From contig NZ_QNVT01000006.1 in assembly GCF_003385515.1 (NCBI RefSeq), positions 146,171 through 210,170 on the forward strand: 64,000 nt of DNA, written 5' to 3'. This document shows, piece by piece, positions 36,455-45,778 of this stretch. The translations under genes and the position numbers were made by a program. Source of the stretch: Chryseobacterium pennae. Lineage in GTDB: Bacteria; Bacteroidota; Bacteroidia; Flavobacteriales; Weeksellaceae. Below the pieces are notes generated by a model that saw only the letters and a list, made by a program, of their open reading frames with translations, ran no database searches and had not been told where the DNA came from. The stretch's first letter is position 1. Every line of letters starts with the position of its first letter.

Positions 36455-39400
36455 TATTTAAATTCTACAACTTGATTGTTTTGATTCTTTTTAGGCTTTT
36501 TCTCTTTGGATTTCTGGAAAATCTCTCGGAACTTGTCATAATCCAGCGTGATGATAAATCCAACTCCGGTTTCTATGATCTGCCCCTGAAGAGCTACCTG
36601 ATATTCATCCTTACGATAAGCCCGCAACATATACCTTCCATCTTTGGAAAGGCTGTAATCTACAGAAACATTTCCTGCAATATTCGTCATGCTTTCATTC
36701 TGACGGGCTTGCCCTTCCAATCCGAAGTTACTTCCTACCGTTACTTTCAGCCTGTCATTCAGTAATTTTTTGCTGATATCCACATTGAGATCAGTTCTGG
36801 TATTTTTCTGTCCGGTGGAATAATCTTCCGAAGAATCCAATCCAAAATTAAGATCTACTCCTTTGATCAGTCCGGATGCCAGATTGTTTAACTGTTGAGA
36901 AAGAATTTTACTTACACTCTGTCTTGCCATTGTTTCAGCAGACATTCCTGCGCCGCTTTCAAACGGATTTTCCCCGATGAAACGATTCAGAAGCAGCAGT
37001 GCAAATACTTGTTTATTCAATTCAGATTCCTGGGTTCTAAGCTGAGCCAGTTTCTGATCAATGACATCCTTTACATTGGATGATACAGCATTGTTTTTCT
37101 CTTCTGTAGTAATATCGAAAGTCAGTTGTGGTTTCAGTAATTCGCCTTTCATTTTTAACAGTGTATTGAAAGGTATTCTCTGCTTATACTGATTCATGAT
37201 GGAGGCACTTTCATTACCAATCTGCTGTTCTACAAGATCAATGGGAGCAGCTTCAGTTTTATATACCGCCGTAATATCCATGATCGCTGTCGTTGGTTCT
37301 CCTGTCCAGGTTATGGTGCTTCCTTTCTGGATATCAAACTTACGCTTCAGGAAACTCACTGAAAGATCATAGCTTCCTTTGTTCACTTCATAAACTCCTA
37401 CCAATGTAGTTTTTCCTGAAGGATCAATACCCCCCGTTAATTCAGCTTCTCCCTGAAGCTGGACGAAATCCCCGTTGGCTTTATCTATGACAATGGATAG
37501 TTTTGCTTCTTTGCTTACTTCAATATTAACGCTGACATCCATTCCTTTGATGCGGCTTTGAGCATCCAGCGAATCTGTCTTGATTGTTTTATTTAAAACT
37601 ACCTGATCCTGATCCACAAATTCTACAATGCCATCTCTTTCCTGTAAAGAAGGATTAGATTGAGGAAGAACAAACGTGAAATCTGTATTATCTGCAACAC
37701 TCAGTCTTCCATCTACTTTTGGTAAATCCAGATTTCCTCGGATACGGAGACCGGCATCAATCGCAAGAATACCATACATCATGGCATCGTTTGATTTCTG
37801 TGAGTTAACCACTTTGAAGTCTTTTGCGTTGACATTAAGGTTGAATGCAAAATCTCTATAGGTTTGAGTAAGAACTTGCCCATCTACAATCAAAGCATTC
37901 CCGTCCTTATCTTTGATTTTAAATTTATTAAATTCTATACCACGGTTGGTAAAATCAATTTCATCATTCAGTTTTCTGAAATCACTTCCTGTTTTTGCAA
38001 TTTCCAGTCCTGCATCATTGAATTTTACTTTTCCGAGAATATTCGGCTGATCTGTTGTTCCGGTAATTTTCAGGTTCCCGGAAAGGTAGCCTTCCGTATT
38101 GGTAATTGCATTCATAGAGAACCCTTGAATACTCTTCATCTGAAGTTGGTTGATGGCCATATTCAGGTCAAAAGAACTTGAAGCAGTATTGTAATCTCCA
38201 AGAATTCTTACATCATTATTGTTTCCGGAAAGGGCAATGTCAGCATTTAAAAGTTTCGGTGAAGAATTATTTACTTTTACTGCCAGGTTTCCGACAGGAC
38301 TTCCATAGACAATAAGATTGGAAACATTTAGATCAGAGGTGAAAGTCATATCTTTCATTATATCTCTAAGCTGGGCTGTTCCGTTAATTGTTCCTCTGGC
38401 CAGAACCGTATCTTTTTTAATCAATTCTGTTACAGTTTCGATTTTAAAATCTTTTAAGGCTATGTTCAAAGGGCTACTTGGGATTTCACTTTCCGACTGA
38501 ATGGAAATCTCGCTTCCACCATTACTTAATCTGAAATTATCCGCTAAAATTCCTTTTTTGCTGATCTGAATTTTATTGTTCTCAGCCACGTTCCAATCCG
38601 CATAATTTAGTTTTAAACCATTTGGATTCAGGGAAACCTCTGTAATGTCATTCAATGATTTTGCATTTCCGGCAATCAGGAATTGAGTGGCGTCTTTATC
38701 ATCTTTTGTGGTGATATTGTAGTTGATCGTATTGTCAGCAACATCCCCATCAATATTGATTTTTTTCAATGAAAAGCTCGAACTTTTTAAAGCGGCAACA
38801 TTCAGGCTGTATTGTAATGCCTGATTTTCATTAGTGACTTTTAATGTTCCTTTTTCAATCGTATTTTCACCATACAGCAATTGAGGAATCTGGCCATCAA
38901 TTTCAATTTTTTGAGAATCGGCATCATAGTTTCCTGCCAAATTAATAGTTTCAAAACTTTTCAGATCCGGAACAAATTTTCTGATCAGATCATCATTCTT
39001 AATCTTTGCAGTAAAGTTGAAATGCTGGCCTGGATCAATTTTTTGAGACTTATCCGGTTTCTGGAACTGATAATACTGATTAATAGTTTGGGTTAAGGCA
39101 CCGAAAATCTGTGTAAGTTTGTATTTTCCTTTCAGTTCAACATCTGCAATCTGAGAATTGAAAATAATCTGTGTAGAATCTTTAGTAGATAAAGTTTTCA
39201 GATTCACTTCCTGTACCGGATACACTTCTTTGGTATCAGAAAAAGCGAAATCTTTAAGGTTTAAATAACCGTTCAGATTATTCGGATCAAGGCTGGTAAA
39301 ATCACCATCTATTTTTCCGGCAAGAATCATTGGTTTTTCATAGAAACCAAGTTTGTTGACATCCAGTTTGATAACCTCACCATTGACCTTAACGGTTGGA

Positions 39401-41481
39401 TTTTTTTCATCATAGACTCCTGAAGCGGTTAGCAATAAGCTGGCGTTAGGATCTTTTGAATTTAAAACAACATGGTAAGCCCCTTTATTGATCTTACCGG
39501 TTAAGTCCATGTTCTGATAGCGGTAGCCTTTGTAAGTGGCAGAAGCAAGATGTCCTTTTACATTGGCATTGGCATTTTTGAAATCAAAACTCTCTCCTTT
39601 AGCAGAAATTTGAGCTGTGACAGGACCAATATCTTTATTCTGGATGATCTTTCCAACCTGTATTCCCTGAAGATTGGCTTTCACATCATATAATTCATGA
39701 TTTTTTCTACGCATATCCACATTGGCAACAATGGCTGCATTTCCAAGGGTAGAGTAGAGGTTGAGGTCTGTATTGACCATTTTTGTCGTTCCTTTTGCAC
39801 TTCCTTTAACACTGAAGTTGGAAGGAAGGGATATATTCGATGGAATGGTATTCTTTGGAACTAAATTGAAAATCGTTTGAGCATTAGAAGAAAATTCTCC
39901 GATTCTCAGATCGTAATACAACTGATCGGGATTCATTGCATTTTTAACTCTTCCGGATGCATTCACTCTCAATTGATCCAACCCAGTAACTTTTAGATCC
40001 TGGATGAAAAGATCATTTACACTTCCTTTTACATTCGCGTTGACATTCAGAACAGCGTTTGGATATTTATTAAAAGGAACTGTATTTTTTAAAGTAGGAA
40101 CAAGGTTTAAAATATCAGAAAACCCGATTTTTGAATCTTTGATATTGGCGGAAATTTTCACAGCCCCTAAATTTGAAGACAGTTCGTCAATGGAATTATA
40201 ATTTAAAATAACCTCATCACGCAACACTGTTTTTGGAGTTTGCAGGTATAAACTCTTCAGATAAGCTTCTTTTTCAGCATAGACAAAATCTGTATTGAAT
40301 TTCTGGATATCCAAGCCTCTTGCTTCCTGAATTTCTGCGGAATTAACCGTTCCTGCAAAAGTATTGTTCTCCATTTTGAAACTTCTCACCTCAACATTCA
40401 TTTTAGAGAAATTCAGGTGATTGAAATCTATACCTTGTTTGGTTGGAGCAATGGCGGTGTTGTTATAGGCAACTTTTACATCATTTAAAACCAGCTTTCC
40501 TAACAGAAGATTCATCGCTTTATCCTTTTCGGAAGCTTTTGAAACTTCAGGTTCTTTTTTATTTTTCGGATTGGCATTTTGAGCCGGAAGATAAAGGTTG
40601 GCATTGATATCAGCTCCGGAAAGGAATACATTACCAATGTTGAAAGCATTATTCTCAAGATCAAGTTTATTGACCTTCGTACTTAGTTCTTTAAATAGAA
40701 CTTTAGCGTATGTCTTGGTATTTTCATCACCATAGTCAATATTGAAGTGAGTAAGTTTGATTCCTCTTAAGCCAATATTCATCGGCTTTTTCTCATTAAG
40801 GGAGTCTACTTTTTTCTCCACCTTTTTAGAAACTTCTTCTACAATACCTTGCTTGAGTTTTAATTTTAATCCATCAAGATTAATATCATTGACCGCGTAG
40901 GCATTTTTATTGAGATCGAATTTCTTTACTCTGGTATCAAAAGATTTAAAATAAAGATTAATGTCATTCTTCGATTGTTGATCATTGAAGGTAACCCCAA
41001 CATCTTTTAAATTGATTTTATCAAGAGAAATAATGAAGGGTTTGGAAGAGCTTTCTTCTTTATCAGTGGTTGCAAAAGCATCTATGATATAATCAAAATT
41101 GAATTTGCCATCCGGTTTTCTTACAACATTGGCGCGGGCTCCTTCCATATCTACAGAGGTAATGTCCGCTGTAGAGTTGATAAGCTTCAGCATCTGTAAG
41201 CCTACATCAAGTTTTTTTACAGCTAATAGAGTATCTACATCCTGCCCTTTGAGATAGAGATTTTCCATGACAAGACTGTTGGGAAATCCAATATAGACTC
41301 TTTCCAGGCTTACTTTGGTTTTAATTTTTTTCTCCAGGTAAACAATCAATCTGTCTTTGATGAAGTTTTGAACGGCTGGAAGTCTTAAGCTTAGGATCAA
41401 CAGGGTAAGCAAAACCAATATTGAAATAAAGGTTATTGCAGTACGCCTTAGTAGTTTGGTAGTGTTGATTTTCAGTTTCAA
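36454..41481 (-). CDS. tamB: TamB-like translocation/assembly module protein
   Basis: About 1675 residues. One N-terminal membrane helix (TAITFISILVLLTLLILSL), then AsmA-like and long beta-taco repeats, then the C-terminal DUF490/TamB domain (about 1200-1650; GVYEVNKGSYDLS, GSTITWTGEPTTAIMDITAVYKTEA, LLNRFIGENPFESG). It bridges the inner and outer membranes and partners TamL. Start: the frame's TTG at 41502 lies within a -7 element (41507-41500), so the TTG at 41481 giving MKLKINTTKLL is preferred; no ATG is available. Confidence 0.9.
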   Translation of the reverse strand: MKLKINTTKLLRRTAITFISILVLLTLLILSLRLPAVQNFIKDRLIVYLEKKIKTKVSLERVYIGFPNSLVMENLYLKGQDVDTLLAVKKLDVGLQMLKLINSTADITSVDMEGARANVVRKPDGKFNFDYIIDAFATTDKEESSSKPFIISLDKINLKDVGVTFNDQQSKNDINLYFKSFDTRVKKFDLNKNAYAVNDINLDGLKLKLKQGIVEEVSKKVEKKVDSLNEKKPMNIGLRGIKLTHFNIDYGDENTKTYAKVLFKELSTKVNKLDLENNAFNIGNVFLSGADINANLYLPAQNANPKNKKEPEVSKASEKDKAMNLLLGKLVLNDVKVAYNNTAIAPTKQGIDFNHLNFSKMNVEVRSFKMENNTFAGTVNSAEIQEARGLDIQKFNTDFVYAEKEAYLKSLYLQTPKTVLRDEVILNYNSIDELSSNLGAVKISANIKDSKIGFSDILNLVPTLKNTVPFNKYPNAVLNVNANVKGSVNDLFIQDLKVTGLDQLRVNASGRVKNAMNPDQLYYDLRIGEFSSNAQTIFNLVPKNTIPSNISLPSNFSVKGSAKGTTKMVNTDLNLYSTLGNAAIVANVDMRRKNHELYDVKANLQGIQVGKIIQNKDIGPVTAQISAKGESFDFKNANANVKGHLASATYKGYRYQNMDLTGKINKGAYHVVLNSKDPNASLLLTASGVYDEKNPTVKVNGEVIKLDVNKLGFYEKPMILAGKIDGDFTSLDPNNLNGYLNLKDFAFSDTKEVYPVQEVNLKTLSTKDSTQIIFNSQIADVELKGKYKLTQIFGALTQTINQYYQFQKPDKSQKIDPGQHFNFTAKIKNDDLIRKFVPDLKSFETINLAGNYDADSQKIEIDGQIPQLLYGENTIEKGTLKVTNENQALQYSLNVAALKSSSFSLKKINIDGDVADNTINYNITTKDDKDATQFLIAGNAKSLNDITEVSLNPNGLKLNYADWNVAENNKIQISKKGILADNFRLSNGGSEISIQSESEIPSSPLNIALKDFKIETVTELIKKDTVLARGTINGTAQLRDIMKDMTFTSDLNVSNLIVYGSPVGNLAVKVNNSSPKLLNADIALSGNNNDVRILGDYNTASSSFDLNMAINQLQMKSIQGFSMNAITNTEGYLSGNLKITGTTDQPNILGKVKFNDAGLEIAKTGSDFRKLNDEIDFTNRGIEFNKFKIKDKDGNALIVDGQVLTQTYRDFAFNLNVNAKDFKVVNSQKSNDAMMYGILAIDAGLRIRGNLDLPKVDGRLSVADNTDFTFVLPQSNPSLQERDGIVEFVDQDQVVLNKTIKTDSLDAQSRIKGMDVSVNIEVSKEAKLSIVIDKANGDFVQLQGEAELTGGIDPSGKTTLVGVYEVNKGSYDLSVSFLKRKFDIQKGSTITWTGEPTTAIMDITAVYKTEAAPIDLVEQQIGNESASIMNQYKQRIPFNTLLKMKGELLKPQLTFDITTEEKNNAVSSNVKDVIDQKLAQLRTQESELNKQVFALLLLNRFIGENPFESGAGMSAETMARQSVSKILSQQLNNLASGLIKGVDLNFGLDSSEDYSTGQKNTRTDLNVDISKKLLNDRLKVTVGSNFGLEGQARQNESMTNIAGNVSVDYSLSKDGRYMLRAYRKDEYQVALQGQIIETGVGFIITLDYDKFREIFQKSKEKKPKKNQNNQVVEFK

Positions 41482-41499
41482 AAGTGAGAAGGTTTCTAA

Positions 41500-41507
41500 C
41501 AAAGATA
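41500..41507 (-). promoter_or_regulatory. Probable -7 element of the TamB-TamL-YihY unit
   Basis: The minus strand reads TATCTTTG (41507-41500), a full TAnnTTTG match. With a start site about 7 bp on, the leader would be about 12 nt to the TTG at 41481. Confidence 0.45.
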
Positions 41508-41656
41508 ATAATACTATTTTATTCAGTCTTTGTTGTGGTATCCCTTATGAATGCAAAAATCCTGCCTTGGCTGCCTTATTATGGAATTTTTAGTTGTGTA
41601 GTTGTCAAGTGAATAGTTGAGTAAGACGAGCCAAGGTGTGGATTTTATTTTTTAAA

Positions 41657-41741
41657 AAGCCCCCTTTAAATCATTTTTTTAATGTTGAAAAGGTTAGCAA
41701 AAATGAAAATTCAAATGTTAGTGTAGTTGCAAAGGGGGCTT
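41657..41741. repeat. Inverted repeat with 11-bp arms in the cco-tam gap
   Basis: AAGCCCCCTTT (41657-41667) and AAAGGGGGCTT (41731-41741) are exact complements separated by 63 bp of AT-rich sequence with no gene. GC-rich arms in such AT-rich DNA are unlikely by chance. Could be a small non-autonomous element or a folded 3' untranslated region of the ccoP transcript. The rest of 41482-41775 holds nothing else I recognise. Confidence 0.5.
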
Positions 41742-41775
41742 GGCATGGTTTATATGAATTGAGATAATAAATTTT

Positions 41776-42663
41776 CTAGTTGTTTCCGTTTTCCCATTTT
41801 ACATCCTCTCCCTGTGGAGCTGCCCCACCTTGAGCTTGTGTAATAGGAGCAGTTTCCTGATTGATATGATAAATATAGGCTGCAATTTTTTCAGCATCTC
41901 TTCCGGTAATGGTTCCATCCTTGATGAAAGGTCTCATGGTAGGATTGTTTGGAGAACCATTTTCAAGCATCCAGAAAACATTTTTAAATAAACTTTTTTC
42001 TTTGATATTAATCCAGTGAGTATCGGTAAGGTTAGGACCAATTCCTCCTTTTCCTCCATCTCCGTGGCAGGTTACACAATTGGTTTTGAATAATTCCTGA
42101 CCTTCTGCTATATTATCTGCACTGTATTTTGCACTTTCCAGATTAATCTGTGGAGCAGTTTTCTCATATTCTGCGATGGACGCCAGCATCGTTTTGACTT
42201 CTTTGGTGTATTCAGCTTCCGGATGGGCATAATCTGTGAATGAAAAGGCCATCAGATACACTACACAAAAGATACATCCAAACCAGAACAGTCCTATCCA
42301 CCATTTGGGAAGAGAGTTATCAAGCTCTGTAATTCCATCGAAACCATGGTCAATCAGAATATCTTTTTCTTCGGTAGCAGACTGCTTTTTGAAGGCAGAG
42401 TTCCAAAGTTTCTGATAATAAGGAACACTCTTTTCCTCAAGATATTGTTTTTTCTCTTCCTCTGATAGTCTGCTGAAACTTTCATTTTCAATCATGTCTC
42501 CAATGGAGTTCATAATCATCAGAAGGATAATCGCAATCAATATCAGTGCCCAGAAAAAGGGTGAGGAAAAATATCCTGAATCACTGGCGAACATTTCAAA
42601 GGCCATGATCGTTAAGCCGATTGTTGTTGCGATATATATTGAAATTGGGGTTCTCGTTTTCAT
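41776..42663 (-). CDS. ccoP: Cytochrome c oxidase cbb3-type subunit III (CcoP), monohaem
   Basis: 295 residues. Three hydrophobic segments (about 7-25, 33-50 and 119-142; the last is WWIGLFWFGCIFCVVYLMAF, the usual CcoP anchor), then one cytochrome c domain with CVTCH haem site, GPNLTD and the Met ligand in NPTMRPF. Proteobacterial CcoP usually carries two haem c groups; only one CxxCH is present here. The extra N-terminal helices precede the usual anchor. It passes electrons to CcoO. 18 bp after the CcoNO gene. Confidence 0.9.
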   Translation of the reverse strand: MKTRTPISIYIATTIGLTIMAFEMFASDSGYFSSPFFWALILIAIILLMIMNSIGDMIENESFSRLSEEEKKQYLEEKSVPYYQKLWNSAFKKQSATEEKDILIDHGFDGITELDNSLPKWWIGLFWFGCIFCVVYLMAFSFTDYAHPEAEYTKEVKTMLASIAEYEKTAPQINLESAKYSADNIAEGQELFKTNCVTCHGDGGKGGIGPNLTDTHWINIKEKSLFKNVFWMLENGSPNNPTMRPFIKDGTITGRDAEKIAAYIYHINQETAPITQAQGGAAPQGEDVKWENGNN

Positions 42664-42681
42664 TACATCAATTTTTAATGA

Positions 42682-44961
42682 TTACTCAGCACTTGCGGTT
42701 TGGATCTGTGTTGTTTTAATATCTGTACCTAATCTTTGCAGGTAGGCGATCATTGCTACAATTTCTCTTTGTTCAAGCGGTACATAAGCTCCTCCTTTTG
42801 CTGTTTTTTCTTTAGTCATCTGATCTTTTACGTCAGTAGCTTCTGAATAAATTCTTTGTACAATAGCTTTTGACTGGTTGTCTGCCCATTGGTTAGCAGA
42901 ATCAATCTGAGCTTTGGTGTAAGGAACATCAAATGTATTTTTCATTAGTTTCATTTTATCCACCATCTGAGTACGGTCCAGTTTGTTGGTAATCAGCCAG
43001 GGGAAACGTGGCATAATAGAACCTGCAGAAGTAATTCTTGGGTTGTACATGTGCTTAAAGTGCCATGAATCCGGGTTTCTGCCTCCTTCTCTGTGAAGAT
43101 CCGGTCCTGTTCTCTTAGAGCCCCAAAGGAAGGGTCTGTCGTAGATGAATTCTCCAGCTTTAGAGTATTGTCCGTTCTTTCCTTCAAACCTTACTACTTC
43201 ATCACGGAAAGGTCGGATCATCTGAGAGTGACAGGAGTTACATCCTTCACGGATATATAAATCTCTTCCTTCAAGCTCTAAGGGGGTGTATGGTTTCACC
43301 GCAGTGATTGTTGGAACACTTTGCTTCAGTGATAAGGTTGGAACGATTTCCACAAGCCCACCGATAGCTATGGTAATGAAGGCCAGGATAGAAAGTAGGG
43401 TAGGCGTTCTTTCTAACCAAAGGTGTACGCCTTCACCTTCTTTTCTTGTTCCCCCGATATTAGCTAATGCAGGTGCTTCTGCCGGAACATTTTTCTGGAA
43501 TGAACCTACTTTAATAGTTTTGATAACGTTGATCACCATTAAAATAGCTCCTGAAAGATAAAATAACCCTCCTAAGAATCTCATTTTAAAGTAAGGAATG
43601 ATCGCTGTAACAGTGTCCAGCCAGTTTTTCCATAATAAGGTTCCATCCGGGTTGAACTGTTTCCACATCAATCCCTGTGTGAACCCTGCAATATACATCG
43701 GCACGGCATAGAAGATAATTCCTAATGTTCCCAGCCAGAAGTGCCAGTTGGCAAGTTTTACAGACCAAAGTTTTGTTCTCCACATGATCGGAACCAGGTA
43801 ATATACCACCCCGAATGCCATGAAACCATTCCATCCAAGAGCTCCTAAGTGTACGTGACCGATAACCCAGTCAGTATAGTGTCCAATTTTATTTAAAGAT
43901 TTGGTTGCTAATAAAGGTCCTTCGAAAGTGGCCATCCCATAACAGGTAATGGCTACCACAAAGAATTTAAGGATCGGATTTTCTCTTACTTTATCCCAGG
44001 CTCCTCTTAACGTAAGAAGACCATTCAGCATTCCTCCCCAAGATGGAGCAATCAACATGATAGAGAAACCGGTTCCTACAGCCTGTGCCCAAGCTGGTAA
44101 TGCTGTATATTGCAGATGGTGAGGACCGGCCCAAAGGTATACAAAGATCAGCGACCAGAAGTGAATAATGGATAATTTGTATGAGAATACCGGTCGCTGA
44201 GCTGCTTTTGGCATAAAGTAATACATAAGACCCAGTACAGGGGTTGTTAATACGAATGCTACTGCATTATGACCATACCACCATTGTACTAATGCATCTT
44301 TTACACCTGAGTATACAGAATAAGATTTCCAGCTTGTGAAAGATAACGGAACTTCCAAGTTATTGAAGATGTGAAGCATGGCTACGGCAATCCATGTGGC
44401 CAGATAGAACCAGATCGCTACATATAAATGTCTTACTCTTCTTTTGGCAATAGTTCCGAACATATTGATTCCGAATACAATCCATGAGAAGGCAATTAAT
44501 ATATCAATAGGCCATTCATGTTCAGCATATTCTTTTGAAGTGTTGATTCCCATTAAGAATGTAATCACTACGGCAACAATCATAAACTGCCATGACCAGA
44601 AGTGAATCCATGAGAGGGTATCACTATACATTCTTGTTTTCAGTAATCGCTGCATGCTATAGTAAGCACCACAGAAGAAGGAATTACATACGAAGGCAAA
44701 AATTACAGCACTGGTGTGAAGCATTCTGATTCTTCCGAAGCCCATCGCTCCCTGAGTATTAATTAATCCCTGAATGTTGCCCGAAGCTAAACTTTTAATA
44801 GTTGTATCATCTGTACCGAATAAAAATTCAGGTAATTCAGGATAAAAAAGCATCAATGCGGCAGTAAGTCCCAGCAGAAATCCGACAAGTCCGAATGCGA
44901 TTGTTGCATAGAGGAATGCTCTGACAATATTATTGTCATAATTAAATTTTTGCGTCTCCAT
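42682..44961 (-). CDS. ccoN: Fused CcoN-CcoO, cbb3-type cytochrome c oxidase subunits I and II
   Basis: 759 residues from the ATG at 44961; the frame's earlier start is TTG. Residues about 1-480 are CcoN: 12 or more membrane helices with haem/Cu ligand segments (LHTSAVIFAFVCNSFF, WWYGHNAVAF, HHLQYTALP, GHVHLGALGWNG). A linker with GVHLWLERTPTLLSILAF leads to CcoO (about 530-759) with membrane helix and haem site GCNSCHSQMIRPF plus the Met ligand in GSIMPRFPWL. The fusion is usual in Bacteroidota. High-affinity oxygen reduction at the inner membrane. Confidence 0.95.
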   Translation of the reverse strand: METQKFNYDNNIVRAFLYATIAFGLVGFLLGLTAALMLFYPELPEFLFGTDDTTIKSLASGNIQGLINTQGAMGFGRIRMLHTSAVIFAFVCNSFFCGAYYSMQRLLKTRMYSDTLSWIHFWSWQFMIVAVVITFLMGINTSKEYAEHEWPIDILIAFSWIVFGINMFGTIAKRRVRHLYVAIWFYLATWIAVAMLHIFNNLEVPLSFTSWKSYSVYSGVKDALVQWWYGHNAVAFVLTTPVLGLMYYFMPKAAQRPVFSYKLSIIHFWSLIFVYLWAGPHHLQYTALPAWAQAVGTGFSIMLIAPSWGGMLNGLLTLRGAWDKVRENPILKFFVVAITCYGMATFEGPLLATKSLNKIGHYTDWVIGHVHLGALGWNGFMAFGVVYYLVPIMWRTKLWSVKLANWHFWLGTLGIIFYAVPMYIAGFTQGLMWKQFNPDGTLLWKNWLDTVTAIIPYFKMRFLGGLFYLSGAILMVINVIKTIKVGSFQKNVPAEAPALANIGGTRKEGEGVHLWLERTPTLLSILAFITIAIGGLVEIVPTLSLKQSVPTITAVKPYTPLELEGRDLYIREGCNSCHSQMIRPFRDEVVRFEGKNGQYSKAGEFIYDRPFLWGSKRTGPDLHREGGRNPDSWHFKHMYNPRITSAGSIMPRFPWLITNKLDRTQMVDKMKLMKNTFDVPYTKAQIDSANQWADNQSKAIVQRIYSEATDVKDQMTKEKTAKGGAYVPLEQREIVAMIAYLQRLGTDIKTTQIQTASAE

Positions 44962-45067
44962 AAATTCCAATAGTGTTTACCGAGGTGATATTTGCTCTGA
45001 AAAGGGTTTATTTTTCGCCGTTTTCTATGTTAAAAGTAAATATCATGTAACGTGTATAATGTTTTGC

Positions 45068-45088
45068 CAAAGGTATTTATTAACTTTG
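45068..45088. promoter_or_regulatory. Overlapping divergent promoter cores, cco genes and XRE regulator
   Basis: Minus strand TACCTTTG (45075-45068) faces the cco genes; plus strand TAACTTTG (45081-45088) faces the regulator. Both fit TAnnTTTG and are 5 bp apart, so polymerase cannot occupy both at once. No FNR-type palindrome (TTGAT-N4-ATCAA) is visible in 44962-45141. Confidence 0.5.
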
Positions 45089-45141
45089 TTGGAGGCTAAT
45101 AGATAATCTTCTAAAATATACCGAAAACTACTAAAACAGAA

Positions 45142-45453
45142 ATGATGAAAATATGTGGACAAAATATTAGGAAAATCCGTAGGAGTAAAGATTTTACGCA
45201 AGAGTATATGGCTTTTGAAATGGGGATTTCCCAAAAGGCATATTCCGATATTGAGAATTCCAAGGTGAAGATTAACTTGGAAATCCTGACTAAAATCTCA
45301 GATATTTTAGAGATCAAGCCTTCCGATATTTGCAGCATCTCTCACAAATGTGGAATAGATGATGATTATGAAGATAAATACCAGGGACTGCTGGAGTATA
45401 TGAAAAAGAATAATATCCCGGTTCCGGATGAGTATTTGGAAAATAAAAAGTAA
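45142..45453 (+). CDS. XRE-family helix-turn-helix regulator
   Basis: 103 residues. Residues about 4-62 are a Cro/CI-type HTH (GQNIRKIRRSKDFTQEYMAFE, with recognition segment MGISQKAYSDIENSKVKIN). The tail (CGIDDDYEDKYQGLLEYMKKNNIPVP) is short and acidic, without a known effector domain. Divergent from the cbb3 oxidase genes with overlapping promoters, so it could control them or itself; that is inference. ATG at 45142 or 45145. Confidence 0.8.
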   Translation: MMKICGQNIRKIRRSKDFTQEYMAFEMGISQKAYSDIENSKVKINLEILTKISDILEIKPSDICSISHKCGIDDDYEDKYQGLLEYMKKNNIPVPDEYLENKK

Positions 45454-45500
45454 TTCTCAATTCTAGATTAAATAAAAATCTATAATAGTTTAAAGTAAAA

Positions 45501-45530
45501 AACCTTGATTTCATTGATCAAGGTTTTTAT
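45501..45530 (+). terminator. Terminator after the XRE regulator
   Basis: AACCTTGAT (45501-45509) and ATCAAGGTT (45517-45525), a perfect 9-bp stem with a 7-nt loop and flanking T run. The rest of the gap to 45778 is AT-rich and includes one isolated DnaA-box match (TGTGGATAA, 45679-45687). Confidence 0.8.
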
Positions 45531-45778
45531 TTTGAATATATTGTATTTTTAACTATATTAAATTATGGTTAATAAATATGTGTTTGTTGTGTTTGTTTTG
45601 AATGTAAAAACGTAATATTGCATATGTTTTACTAACTATTTTTTAATGAAATTCTTAAAAGCCTGCCGGATTGTATGTTGTGGATAAATTATTTAAAAAA
45701 TAATGAAGCCTCTTATTGTCTGAGATATCCTGTCAGTAAGCATCTATTCAATCAATACTATAAAATAAACTTCTTTTT

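Noticed and set aside
43286..43561. 91-codon plus-strand frame within the cco genes
   Set aside because: Antisense shadow of CcoNO.
45679..45687. Single DnaA-box match TGTGGATAA
   Set aside because: Isolated copy in an AT-rich gap; no cluster as at 13568-13744.
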